From: Meandrina meandrites
Lineage: Eukaryota > Cnidaria > Anthozoa > Scleractinia > Meandrinidae
Reading direction: 5' to 3'
Length of the DNA stretch: 64,000 nt
Assembly (NCBI GenBank): GCA_963693305.1
Contig: OY855903.1
Coordinates: forward strand, 34,436,751 to 34,500,750
Positions 23,143-32,530 of the stretch are shown one piece after another. A model generated the notes under the pieces. The model did not search any database. It was not told the DNA's origin and was given only the letters and a program-made list of their open reading frames with translations. Numbering within the stretch: position 1 is the first letter of the stretch; each line of letters begins with the position of its first letter. A program made the translations under genes and the position numbers.

Positions 23143-23971
23143 ACATAATTATAATACCTTAAAATATAATTTGAAGTCACCTGTTAATTATACCTGAATA
23201 TATATCTTGAAGCATTAAATAAATTTCAGGTCAAAATGATTTTAAGTTTAATTTGTAGTTTGGGATTATGGTAAGAAATCTGCAACAAAGGAAAATACAA
23301 ATAAAACTAGTTTAAAACCATTTAAAACTGAAATTCTTTTTAAACTAAAACATAACACAGTTTCTGTTGAAGAATCATATTTGCCGTTGTCAGTGAACTA
23401 AGACAAATATTTCTCAGTTTGATTTTTTTCTTTCTCATCAGTTCATCAAGTTGACTCTTAATATTTTGTATTTACATGTAAATTAACTGTGAATGAGTTT
23501 ACTGTGTTGAGTGCACACCCATGATTGTTATAAGACACAATTTATATCACCTTCAGCTTTCTTGTAGGAGTGATGGCTTGTCTCCAGAAAATAGTAAAAA
23601 TGTTTAATATTGTTACAGCTTAGTCTACCAGTCCACACCAAATTACTCATTAGGGGCAGAAGCAGCTATGAAAATACCTCCTTTGTATTGCAGTCAAAAA
23701 ATATTTTTGAAGGAAATTGACAAAACTTTTGCCTGACTATCTGTGTTGTGGTAACCCAGCAGACATCTTAAATCTTTTGTTTAATTCAAATGGGGGACCA
23801 TCCTCTGGGATGAAAGAGTGTGCCACAGATGTCTTAAACTTAATGGCTGATTTGGTGCTGATGGAACTGATGATTTTGATGAATGTAAGAGGCAAAGAGG
23901 TCTCTATGGTTAAGAAAATAAACGCTGCAATATTGCGAGTTGACAAATATGACAAGAATGGTCAGTGAATC
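23143..23971. other. Non-coding stretch
   Basis: No supported gene. A short forward frame at 23717-23968 (LPDYLCCGNPADILNLLFN) looks protein-like, but I cannot assign it. Confidence 0.4.
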
Positions 23972-25168
23972 ATAATTGAAGGGGCAAGGGCAAGAATCAC
24001 AGATTGAGTTTTTGGCGAAATTGAACATTGTCAAAAACAACTCCAAAACTCGCATGTGGCTTTGTTTACATGTGTTAAACACTGTCCTGCATTTATTTTC
24101 GCTAGTTTGAGCTTGTTCTTGGAGAAAAAAAGAAGAGAAAATTACTATTAGCGAATCATTGTTCCAGAACGAATCTAAATGTTTATGCTGGTTTCATTGT
24201 TCGGAGTAACAAAAGGTTTTTTGTTTCTCTTCCTGTTTTTGTAATTCAGTTGGGAGATCTGGAAAGCAAATATTGTGACGTAAGCTTTTCGCGCGCAAAG
24301 CCTCTTCAGATTTTAATCGGACAAGTCGAATGCTCACCTTCGCGCATGAAGTGCACTTCTCTCCACTGATTCTCGCTTATTTGACATATATTTGCGCCCG
24401 TCTGGTGGTAGAAGGACATCATAAAGTCTGAATACCCGCAAGATCGCTAGCGAGCCTCAAAGAAGCGAGGTTCGTTTGTTCCATGATCGGGACTCTGATT
24501 CCAGACGGAAAGAGTTTAAACGCCCTTCTCTTCCAAACCAAGTTCACCTTCGTTTGTTTGGGCTCATTTGCCATGATTTGGCGTGTTGAATGTTTGGAAA
24601 TGAAGACTGGCTTTTAGACTCTATAATTTTCTGTTGAATTTTGAGCGTAGGACTGTCCGTGTCGAAGAAACTCAGGGATATCCCATAATAATCTTTAATG
24701 CATTGATCGTGATTATTGCGTTATTTTTGAGCGTGACTTGACAGTCGAGCGAAAGGCGTGGCGGCAAAGTCAGTCTTCATTCATTTCACGTGTGCGAAAC
24801 GCGGCTTTCGCGATATATTCATAGTATGCGCGCCCAAAAAGAACAGAATAGGAGCTTACTGCAAGTCAAGCGGAATGAAAATCAACCGTTTAGATTTTGT
24901 GAGTGCACATCATGGAATTCCATTGATTGCTTCATCGCTGTCTGTCGAGAGGAATGAAAGGACAAGACTGAACCCGGGCTCGCATGTAAGTTTTTTGTTT
25001 GTTTAAGCTGACTTGTTCTTTTCCATCGGTTTTCCAGCCGGCTTAAATTCGATTCAGTGTATTCATAACATGCCTGTAGGAGAAACAGCCTATTCAGCTT
25101 AAAACTAACTTCTTTTGTGTTGTCTGAAAACCCCGTTTTATGAAACCAGACTTTTACTGCCATTTTCG

Positions 25169-25522
25169 AGCTACCGTGAACGGCTAACTTTTTAGCCCGT
25201 TTTCTCACGATCTAGCAAAACATTCAAGTTTGTCTAGACAAACTGTCGCGTTTTGCAAGTGAACCAAAGATCAAGATCGCTGTCTCAGCATTCACCAGAA
25301 ATATAAAGGCGCCATTTGCTGTCGACATTCATTGAAGAAACATAAAACGTCGACGCAAAAGTTTTCGAAACCTGTGTTTCATGACCAGATACACACAGGC
25401 TGAGTTGCCAAAACTTGACATGTTTACGCTCCAAACGCGACGGTTTGTCTAGGCAAACTTAAATGCTTTACGCGTGAAAATTCGCGGAAAAAAGTTCGCC
25501 GTTCACGGTAGTTCGAAAATGG
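25169..25522. repeat. Nested inverted repeat
   Basis: Arms at about 25169-25255 and 25431-25522 are imperfect reverse complements: CCATTTTCGAGCTACCGTG versus CCATTTTCGAACTACCGTG on the opposite strand, then AAGTTTG(T/C)CTAGACAAAC. The loop is about 175 bp. It sits inside the larger inverted-repeat element. Confidence 0.65.
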
Positions 25523-25944
25523 AAGTATCTTTTTTAGTGAAACGGACTGAATTTGCTTTGCTAACGGCAGTGTTATTCACAAAAAATAATCATTTCGCTT
25601 AGCGAAATTTACCGCTGAGAAATTTCGAATACGTTTTCTTCCGTAATGATTTTGTAATTCGTCGCGCAGACAAAGCATAAATGGCGAGCGCTTTGCTGAT
25701 AGCATCACTAAATTTCAAAGCCTTTTGCAGCATCAGAGTAGCATCTACGAAATGTCACATCTTGCTCTTTTTTTACTTTTCCAGAAAACAGTGCATGAGA
25801 AAGTTTTTTTCATATACCGTAATAGTGTTTTCTTTTTTCACGGATTGCAAAACGTTCACTCTCTAGACACTAATCCTTGACTTTATTTAGATACCAACTC
25901 ATGCCATGCAATTCAAAAGAAGAGATTTCTTTATTTTTGCTAGG

Positions 25945-25988
25945 ATAACCCTATGCTAACCCTAACCTTACCCTAACCCCTAGGGTTA
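25945..25988. repeat. Degenerate interstitial telomere repeat
   Basis: The sequence has ATAACCCTA, CTAACCCTAACC, TTACCCTAACCCC and then the opposite orientation TAGGGTTAA. It is a short, partly inverted run of CCCTAA units inside an inverted-repeat element. Confidence 0.7.
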
Positions 25989-26245
25989 ATTTTTGTAGAG
26001 TTAAAACAGTAATCGGTTCAACTTCGCTGATTTCATTGTTTCGCGGAACAAAAGGTTTCTTTCGTCAAAGTCCAGTTTTTGCATACGTAATTTTTTGGAA
26101 ACAAGGCAGACAACAACGGGAAAAAATACAGGACAGTGTTTAACACACGTAAACAAACTCGCATGCGAAATTTGGAGTTGTTTTGACAATGTTCAATTTC
26201 GCCAAAAACTCAATCTGTGATTCTTGCCCTTGCCCCTTCAATTTA

Positions 26246-26903
26246 TAACTGCCAGTATTATTGTTAAATAATCATTGTAGCTTGAGAGGTATTTTGATTT
26301 ATACAGCAACCGAGTTACTGCGCACATTGTGAGTGGCTGATACCTGTCATCTATTAGAGTACAGACGCACAGATGACGTCACTGTGTGGTGTGACTCGCG
26401 CGCGTGATCAGAGACCATAGTCCAAGTCAGTCTTCTCGGCAAAGTTTTTCAAAACTTGCAGCGAAAACAACAAGAGAAAATTCAGCTCAATTATAAATCT
26501 ACATCGAGGAACAATCCGCCAAATACTCTACACCTTTCGAGACCTTTAACTGGGCTAAAGAAGCGTAAAGTAGACAGTGACTGATTTGAAAAATATTTAT
26601 CGAAAGCTGGAAGTGTTTGTCCGATGCTCGAGCAGTTTGAAGACTCTACGGGAAATCCCTGAATGGCAGTTTAACGCCTTGAACGTTTACCTTTAGTTAA
26701 AGCTTGCAGAGTACAAATGGAATAAAGGTTAGTTTCTTTTGTTGACATTTCATTTTTCCTTCGTACTGCGTATTTTAAAATCGGTTTAACAGTGCTTCGT
26801 GATTACGGAAAACCATCTCGAAATGAAAACAATTGCAACCGGGGCTCACCGGTGACGGCGCTTTAGCGATACTGAAGTGTGCAGAAGTCTTGTTATCGTA
26901 TAA
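26246..26903. other. Non-coding stretch
   Basis: No supported gene. It has a CG-rich patch (GACTCGCGCGCGTGATCAG near 26392) and an exon-like stretch cannot be ruled out. Confidence 0.4.
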
Positions 26904-27094
26904 AACAAATAGATTCCATTTTGCCTAGTACGTCTGTTCAGTTATAGATCACAGAAGACGTCAAAATGTGGTAAGAACATCAGTGACCCACTCGCCTAGC
27001 GGCTCGTGGGCCACTTTTTTGTTCTTACCACATTTTGACGTCATCTGTGATCTATAACTGAACAGACGCATGGCAAAATGGAATCTATTTGTTA
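26904..27094. repeat. Foldback MITE, near-perfect 93-bp hairpin
   Basis: The left arm (26904-26996, starting AACAAATAGATTCCATTTTG) is almost the exact reverse complement of the right arm (27001-27094), with a loop of only a few bases around 26997-27000. A GACGTCA site lies in each arm. No coding capacity. Confidence 0.8.
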
Positions 27095-27626
27095 AACAGC
27101 ATAGTTGTTAATCAGTTTGCAGCTACCTGTTGTTAAAATGTACAAATTTCATTTACTGGGGAGTGCCTTGCTACCAACCCTGCAGTAATTGATGAGAAGT
27201 TAACTGTTTCTCTGGTTCAAATAAATGTTCCATGAAATGGTATTTATTCAAAGGCACTCTGTTAGCTAACTGGGAGACTGGCATGAAGACCTAATTGTTA
27301 TAGTGTGCTGGCCCTAATTAACTACATCCGCGGTCGAGTCACCCTCCTCTCACCCATTTGACATAAAAAAATTTACGAAAAAATAAGGAGTGCTCCGTTG
27401 ACTCTCAAATGTATATCGCATGAAGTTAATGTCTCAAATAACATTCCTGCCAAATTTCAAAGTGCTCGAACTAATTTTGACATAGTTACAGTCAGTTCAA
27501 TTCCAAACAAGGGAGGGGACTCGACATTTTCGTGGAATACATCAAAAAAAAGCTCTATGAAGCTGAAATTTTGGAAATACAAGGCTAATAACATTAACCC
27601 TTGTGCCCTAGAGGACCGTTGAGATG
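27095..27626. repeat. Left part of spacer repeat S, target of the retrotransposon
   Basis: From CCCTAATTAAC at 27312 through CCGCGGTCGAG and GGAGGGGACTCGACA (27513) to 27626 the sequence parallels 47813-48125. The repeat continues after the retrotransposon at 32531. A single telomere unit sits at its left edge, as in the other copies. 27095-27311 shows no recognised feature. Confidence 0.65.
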
Positions 27627-27803
27627 AATGTATTTATGCTCGGTGCGTTGGTATTATGTGTCGGAATGGAGGTTACGTAATGCGTACCGCATTTAGGCGT
27701 GTTTATCACGCTTATTGTTTGGGATGTCTTTAAATAGGTTCACCACGTGTTGTGCTCTCACTTTAGGTCATTTCAGTGCCTTCAATCGACCGTCACTTAG
27801 TTT
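27627..27803 (+). repeat. Split direct repeat A1 (promoter-containing)
   Basis: This 177-bp segment matches 28559-28735 base for base by eye. It has a TATA-like TTTAAATA at 27729-27736 and a CACGTG E-box at 27744-27749, so it probably holds the promoter. The gag ATG follows 14 bases after its end. Confidence 0.85.
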
Positions 27804-27816
27804 TTGCTTGTTTATC

Positions 27817-28416
27817 ATGTCTGATAAAGATGGCGAGGAGGATCCAAAAGCTATTTCTGCCGGGACTCTTGAAGACTTAAGGTCTTACTTTGATCAGAAG
27901 TTTTCGCATTTGAAGCGCGAGCTTTCGGAAGATCAACTCAAGTCGTCTTCTTCCTTGGTTAAGAAACTTAAGTCCGAATCGAACTTAACATTCAAGTTTA
28001 GCGGCAACAAGAAGCAGTTCGAGTTCAATATTGAGACTTTGGAGCACATCACCCAGAGTCTTTCTTTTGTCGATTCGCTGAAATCTCTCGTCGACCTTGA
28101 AAACCCCGAAAATCATCAAGTTTCAGCGTTGATTCTTAAACTCGACGATTCCCTCAACTCCGCTTCAAAGGCCATAAAGCGAAGAAACAAGCTCATCAGA
28201 ATTGCTGACAAATCTGAAGCAGGTTGGGCCGCAGTTGACGAGTATCTTTCTGACGAAGTCGCTTCTGGTTCTGAAGACGAGAAGAAGATCCGTGCTGCTG
28301 AGCAGAGAGCGTTGAGAAAGAAGAAGAACGCCCGCATTGCGAAGTCGGGACAGAAGTTGAGTATTTTTATCTGTTACTTTCATTCGTCTTCTTTGCCCGT
28401 TCTTTATTTTCTTTAG
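27817..28416 (+). CDS. Gag-like protein of the YR retrotransposon
   Basis: From the ATG at 27817 (MSDKDGEEDPKAIS) the protein has an acidic leader, a helical part, FKFSGNKKQFEFNIETLEHI, then KAIKRRNKLIRIADKSEAGW, an acidic DEYLSDEVASGSEDEKK and a basic tail (RALRKKKNARIAKSGQK). This matches Gag proteins of cnidarian DIRS/Ngaro-type elements, which coat the RNA in the cytoplasm. The upstream frame start at 27715 lies inside repeat A1 and is unlikely. The real coding part probably stops near 28355 at a GTTGAGT donor and splices over B1A2 to an acceptor at 28757; reading on to the stop at 28416 gives a short hydrophobic tail. A CCHC knuckle that would complete Gag is at 28884. Confidence 0.75.
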   Translation: MSDKDGEEDPKAISAGTLEDLRSYFDQKFSHLKRELSEDQLKSSSSLVKKLKSESNLTFKFSGNKKQFEFNIETLEHITQSLSFVDSLKSLVDLENPENHQVSALILKLDDSLNSASKAIKRRNKLIRIADKSEAGWAAVDEYLSDEVASGSEDEKKIRAAEQRALRKKKNARIAKSGQKLSIFICYFHSSSLPVLYFL

Positions 28417-28429
28417 CGTTTAGCATCGT

Positions 28430-28559
28430 GTATTATGGCACTGCTCGACCTATTCCTCCAATACAATAAATTCATTTATTGTCTATTTGCTTGTGTGTTT
28501 CATCATTACAGAGTTTAGAGCATAAATAAGTTATTTTCGGTACGCAGTTTAGGAAATAA
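28430..28559 (+). repeat. Split direct repeat B1
   Basis: This 130-bp segment matches 32401-32530. It contains AATAAA at 28465-28470 within ACAATAAATTCATTTATTGT, a candidate polyadenylation signal. Its last two bases overlap the start of A2. Confidence 0.85.
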
Positions 28560-28735
28560 ATGTATTTATGCTCGGTGCGTTGGTATTATGTGTCGGAATG
28601 GAGGTTACGTAATGCGTACCGCATTTAGGCGTGTTTATCACGCTTATTGTTTGGGATGTCTTTAAATAGGTTCACCACGTGTTGTGCTCTCACTTTAGGT
28701 CATTTCAGTGCCTTCAATCGACCGTCACTTAGTTT
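28559..28735 (+). repeat. Split direct repeat A2
   Basis: Copy of A1, joined directly to B1. The joint copies the head-to-tail joint expected in a circular DNA intermediate of the element. Confidence 0.85.
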
Positions 28736-28757
28736 CCCCTTTCTTCCGTTTCTACAG

Positions 28758-30441
28758 GTCGTTCAGCGTCCAGGCACGTCATCTGGTTCTTCATAAACTG
28801 TCTCCTCTATTACGCCAAGAAATTTTACTAATTTTCGTCCTCAAACGTCGAAAGGCGCCTTTGATAAAGGCCGTTATGACATCTGCTTCGCCTGCGGCCA
28901 GACCGGTCATTGGAGAGTCAATTGCCCCAACAAATACTTCTCTGCCCCATCAACCTACAAACAGCTCCAAAGTTTGCCAATTAAAGACAGCGGCTCTTCT
29001 GGGCAGCAGTAATTCCATTTCTGACCAGAAAGTGGTGAATGATACTCTTGAAGGTATTTCAGACGATGGTCTAGTTTTCGAGGAGCGTTTTGAATTTGAG
29101 AATTCTCCCAATCGTATTCAATCAGTTAAGGGTAGGCTCAGAGCTCAATTTAATTTTTGGTCGCTTACTCTAGGTGCAAATGATTTCATTCTCCGGGTTA
29201 TTGACAAGGGGTATACCATACCTTTTATTACAGTTCCTCAGAATGCATTTTTTGATAATAACCGTTCAGCGCTCATGCACGCTGATTTTGTTTTAGAGGC
29301 TATTCAGGAGCTTCTTTTGTCAGGCTCAGTTGTTCAAGTTTCTAGTCCTCCTCATGTTGTCAATCCTTTGTCTGTTTCCATACAGAGTTGTGGTAAGAAG
29401 AGGTTGATTTTAGACCTTAGGCATGTCAATAAACACATTTGGAAAGAGAAATTTAAGTTTGAGGATATAAGGAACGCTTGTGTTTACCTTCCCTTCGATC
29501 ATTTCATGTTTAAATTTGATCTTAAATCTGGCTACCACCATATCGATATTTTGCAGGAACATCAAACTTTTCTAGGGCTTTCTTGGGTTGTTAATGGTGT
29601 AAGGAAGTTTTTTGTGTTTACAGTTCTCCCTTTTGGGTTATCCTCAGCTCCGTATATTTTTACTAAGGTTGTTCGTGTTCTTGTCAGATATTGGAGGAGT
29701 CATGCTGTGAGAATTACAGTTTACCTTGATGACGGGCTTGGTTCTGCCCGTGATTTCGCTCGCTGCGTAGCTGCTTCATTATTTGTTAAGACTTCGCTTC
29801 AGCTTTCTGGTTTCCTTCCCAATGACAGTAAATCAATTTGGCAGCCAACTTCTTGCTTAGTTTGGTTGGGTTTTTGTATTGATTTGTCTATTTATACTAT
29901 CTCCATCCCTTCAGAAAGAATTCTCAGTGCGGTACAGGTTATTGATTCAATTCGTTCTCAGTATCCTTCTAGCACTGCTAGAAAATTGGCCCAGTTTGTT
30001 GGTAAGATTATCTCAATGGGTTTCGTTTTTGGTAATATTACTCGTATCATGACAAGGTATTCTCATTTCGATATTTTAAGAAGTCCTACATGGGATAGCA
30101 AAATTTCCCTATCGGGTTCCACTCTTAATGAACTATGTTTTTGGAAAGACAATATTCCTTCCCTTAACAGTAGACGCCTGTTGTCTGTACAGTCTCTTTA
30201 TACCCGTGTATGTTATTCCGATGCGAGTTCTACGGGTTGTGCCAGTTACATGTTAGAATTTCATAACACCATCTCTCATAAGATGTGGAGTGTTGAAGAG
30301 GCTCAGAAGAGCTCCTCTTATAGGGAACTAAAGGCTATTTCCCTGGGTCTAGAATCTTTTTTGCCTTTAGTTAAGGGCACACTATTAAGTGGTATACTGA
30401 TAATCAGAGCGTTTCTAGAATTGTTGAAGTGGGAAGCATGA
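28758..30441 (+). pseudogene. Reverse transcriptase / RNase H of the YR retrotransposon (frame broken)
   Basis: The reverse transcriptase has KRLILDLRHVNKHIW, FKFDLKSGYHHIDI (first catalytic Asp) and VYLDDGLGSA, with YLDD at 29722-29733. RNase H follows with YSDASSTG (about 30211) and SSYRELKAI (catalytic Glu). The frame then shifts: from about 30385 the RNase H sequence WYTDNQSVSRIVE continues in the next frame, while this frame closes at 30441. The enzyme copies element RNA to DNA. An open frame starts further up at 28708 within A2, but if splicing removes 28356-28757 translation enters from Gag or by its own start. The single-base break near 30380 means no active RNase H from this copy. 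Confidence 0.85.
28884..28925 (+). other. CCHC zinc knuckle in a shifted frame
   Basis: In the frame two bases ahead of the reverse-transcriptase frame the sequence reads CFACGQTGHWRVNC, a CX2CX4HX4C knuckle typical of Gag. That frame has a stop upstream near 28790 and ends near 29010. Gag and pol would therefore overlap in different frames, and the stop argues that this copy is mutated. Confidence 0.7.
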
Positions 30442-31016
30442 AGAAAGATTTGCAACGTTTAGCTTTGCGCATTTTTAGTATGTGCTTGCTCAATTGTATC
30501 ACATTGGAAGTTGAATGGATTCCGAGATCGGCTAATGATAGAGCTGATTTTTTGAGTAGAGTGGTGGATTATGATGATTGGCGGGTCAACAGGGATTATT
30601 TCCTTTTGGCCGAGGAGAAATGGGGGCCTCACTCCGTGGACCGCTTCGCGAATCATGAAAATACTCAGTTGCCCCGTTTCAATAGCAGGTTTTGGTGCCC
30701 TGGAACAGAGGCGGTTGATGCCTTTTCTGTTTCTTGGGCGGGAGAGAATAATTGGCTCGTTCCACCTATTTTTCTCATCCCCAGGGTCCTCAATCACATG
30801 GTTGCCCTTGGCGGTCGCGCTACACTTGTTGTTCCTGCTTGGCCTTCCGCTCCATTTTGGCCATTGATTTTTACAGACCAGGGTTTGTCCCCCATATTCT
30901 CTGATTTTCTCGAGATCCCCATGGGTAGTGATGTTTTTGTTTTGGGTAATTATAAAAATGCCCTTTTTGGATCTCAAAATTTCCGTTCAGGGGTCCTGTT
31001 CTTGAGGATTTCCTAG
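30385..31016 (+). pseudogene. C-terminal RNase H and tail of pol, second frame
   Basis: After the frameshift the protein continues WYTDNQSVSRIVEVG, then VEWIPRSANDRADFLSR, the C-terminal RNase H strand with its Asp, and a conserved tail (KWGPHSVDRFANHEN; GRATLVVPAWPSAPFWP) characteristic of DIRS/Ngaro-type pol. No Dam-like methyltransferase domain is seen, which points to Ngaro rather than DIRS or PAT. The stop at 31016 comes shortly before a poly-C run. Confidence 0.8.
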
Positions 31017-31314
31017 AGAGGCCTTACGTTTACGCCCCCCCCCCCCCCCCCTTTCACATCTGTTGAGGGTTTCCTCTGCAGTTTGTTGAGTGTTTACGCT
31101 CATACCACATGGTATCCGAGTATCGTGGGATGCACTTGGATCCCTTTTTGTGGACCACTTGGTCTTTTTCATTATGCAGGGACCACTTGGGCCCTTAGTG
31201 GCGATATTTTGCTGTGTTTTTGGGACCACTTGGACACCGCGTGTTTTTATTTATTCAGTTATATTTTTGGTTTGGTCATTTTTGTCATTTCATTTTCTCT
31301 ATTTTTTGCTTCAG
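31017..31314 (+). other. Putative second intron before the recombinase
   Basis: It holds a run of about 18 C (31037-31053) and four GGACCACTTGG-like repeats (31126-31230), no conserved protein, and ends with a long pyrimidine tract and TTGCTTCAG at 31314, a strong acceptor. The donor was not fixed. Confidence 0.4.
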
Positions 31315-32306
31315 ATGTTAAAGCAGCTGCCAGTCGGACGTTTGGCGTTCCACTTTGTGAGAAGCTTTGGCTCTCTGCCTTCAATTCTCGAGCTGATAAC
31401 ACAGTTATTAATTATTGTAGATCGTTTTGTAAGTTTAAAGTGTGGTGCTTGCATAGCACTGGGGAGGTTTCTTTTCTCCCAGCTACTTCAATCACAGTTT
31501 CCTTGTATTTGCATCATTTACTTGAGAATTCACTAGGTAGCTCTACAATTTACAGTGTTTTTTATGCTATTAACTGGGTGCATAAGTTAGCAGGTTTTGA
31601 AAATTGCAATCCGTGCGACAAGTTTCTTGTCAAGTCTATTGTTGAGGCTTCCAGTCGCCTTCCTCGTAAACCTGTCAGGAAGGCGGAGCCCATTACCCCA
31701 GAGATCCTTGGCTTAATTTTCCAGCAGTATGGGGAGAGTAGTAATTTACTTGATATCAGGTTTGTCTGTATGTGTTTACTTGCATATGCTGGTTTTTTCC
31801 GCATTTCCGAGCTTTTAAGCATTAGGAGATCTAACATTGTTACTGAAGATCTTTATCATAAGATTTTTGTTGAAGTCAGCAAGACTGATAAGTACAGAGA
31901 TGGTTCCTGGGTTTATATTGCTAAGACTAGTAATTGTACTTGTCCTTATACTTACCTTATTAAGTACTTAGAAGCTGCAAGGATTCCTTTGTTTTCTCAG
32001 AATTTCATTTTCAGATCCTTACGGTACGACAAGAACTTGAAGTGCAATGTTTTGTCTTCCAAGCCCCTCACCGCTAGCAGAGCGGGAGAAATTCTTAAGG
32101 AGAAGTTGTTAGCTATTGGGTTAGACCCCTCTAAGTTTAGTAATCACAGCTTCAGGTCCGGAGGAGCTACTTCCGCTGCAAATCTGAATGTTCCTGATCG
32201 CCTTTTCAAAGTTCACGGAAGGTGGAAATCAGATTCAGCTAAAGACGGCTATGTTCGCGATAAAGTCGATTCACGTCTTTATGTTCCTTTGCACATTGGA
32301 ATTTAA
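31315..32306 (+). CDS. Tyrosine recombinase of the YR retrotransposon
   Basis: This part encodes a complete tyrosine recombinase of about 330 residues. Box I has the catalytic Arg in GFFRISELLSIR (codon 31800-31802), then the beta-strand EVSKTDKYRDG with a candidate Lys, box II HSFRSGG (His 32145, Arg 32154), a His/Trp in VHGRWKS, and the nucleophile in AKDGYVRD (Tyr 32250-32252). It would integrate a circular DNA copy by site-specific strand exchange, replacing the DDE integrase of LTR elements. The frame is open from 31083, but 31083-31314 looks like intron; the protein probably begins by splicing at 31315 (DVKAAASRTFGVP). All catalytic residues are present, so this enzyme could still work in trans. 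Confidence 0.85.
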
Positions 32307-32400
32307 TTAATTCAGTTTTTGTAAGAGTCAGTTTAGACTCATTTTGTATTTTGCTACCATTTATTCTTCTGTATTATGTAAGTTGTGTTTTGTACAGGTC

Positions 32401-32530
32401 GTATTATGGCACTGCTCGACCTATTCCTCCAATACAATAAATTCATTTATTGTCTATTTGCTTGTGTGTTTCATCATTACAGAGTTTAGAGCATAAATAA
32501 GTTATTTTCGGTACGCAGTTTAGGAAATAA
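32401..32530 (+). repeat. Split direct repeat B2 (3' end)
   Basis: Matches B1. AATAAA at 32436-32441 is the likely polyadenylation signal of the full transcript. The element ends GGAAATAA, followed by CCTGC of the interrupted spacer repeat. Confidence 0.85.

Larger units (their letters stand above)
23972..26245. mobile_element. 2.3-kb non-autonomous element with ~110-bp terminal inverted repeats
   Basis: Positions 23972-24090 (starting ATTGAAGGGGCAAGGGCAAG) recur inverted at about 26125-26245 with a few differences, including the phrase TTTGGCGAAATTGAACATTG and, further in, GTGTTAAACACTGTCCTG. The interior has no transposase-like frame. It holds a second inverted repeat (25169-25522) and telomere-like repeats (25945-25988). 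This is a large MITE or foldback element; its superfamily cannot be fixed because the target duplication is unclear. Confidence 0.65.
28356..28757 (+). other. Putative intron containing B1 and A2
   Basis: A donor-like GTTGAGT (28356-28362) ends the basic tail of Gag. A pyrimidine-rich CCCCTTTCTTCCGTTTCTACAG ends at 28757, starting right after repeat A2. Removing this interval excises B1 and A2 together and joins gag to the pol region. An alternative donor a few bases further cannot be excluded, so the phase is uncertain. Confidence 0.45.
27627..32530 (+). mobile_element. Ngaro/PAT-like tyrosine-recombinase retrotransposon with split direct repeats
   Basis: The element runs A1 (27627-27803), gag, B1 (28430-28559), A2 (28559-28735), RT and RNase H, tyrosine recombinase, B2 (32401-32530). 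The A copies (177 bp) and the B copies (130 bp) look identical by eye. There are no LTRs and no DDE integrase; the recombinase would integrate a circular DNA copy without target duplication. Comparison with the related spacer at 48100-48140 shows insertion at an AA dinucleotide before CCTGC, with no duplication beyond AA. B ends in AA and A starts with AA, so the same dinucleotide marks the B1A2 junction. Canonical Ngaro elements carry B1A2 at the 3' end; here it lies between gag and pol. At least one frameshift and one stop are present although the repeats are unmutated. Confidence 0.85.

Noticed and set aside
28708..28757. Start of the reverse-transcriptase protein inside repeat A2
   Set aside because: The same A sequence before gag is a promoter-like leader, and a splice acceptor ends this part; the upstream Met is probably not used.
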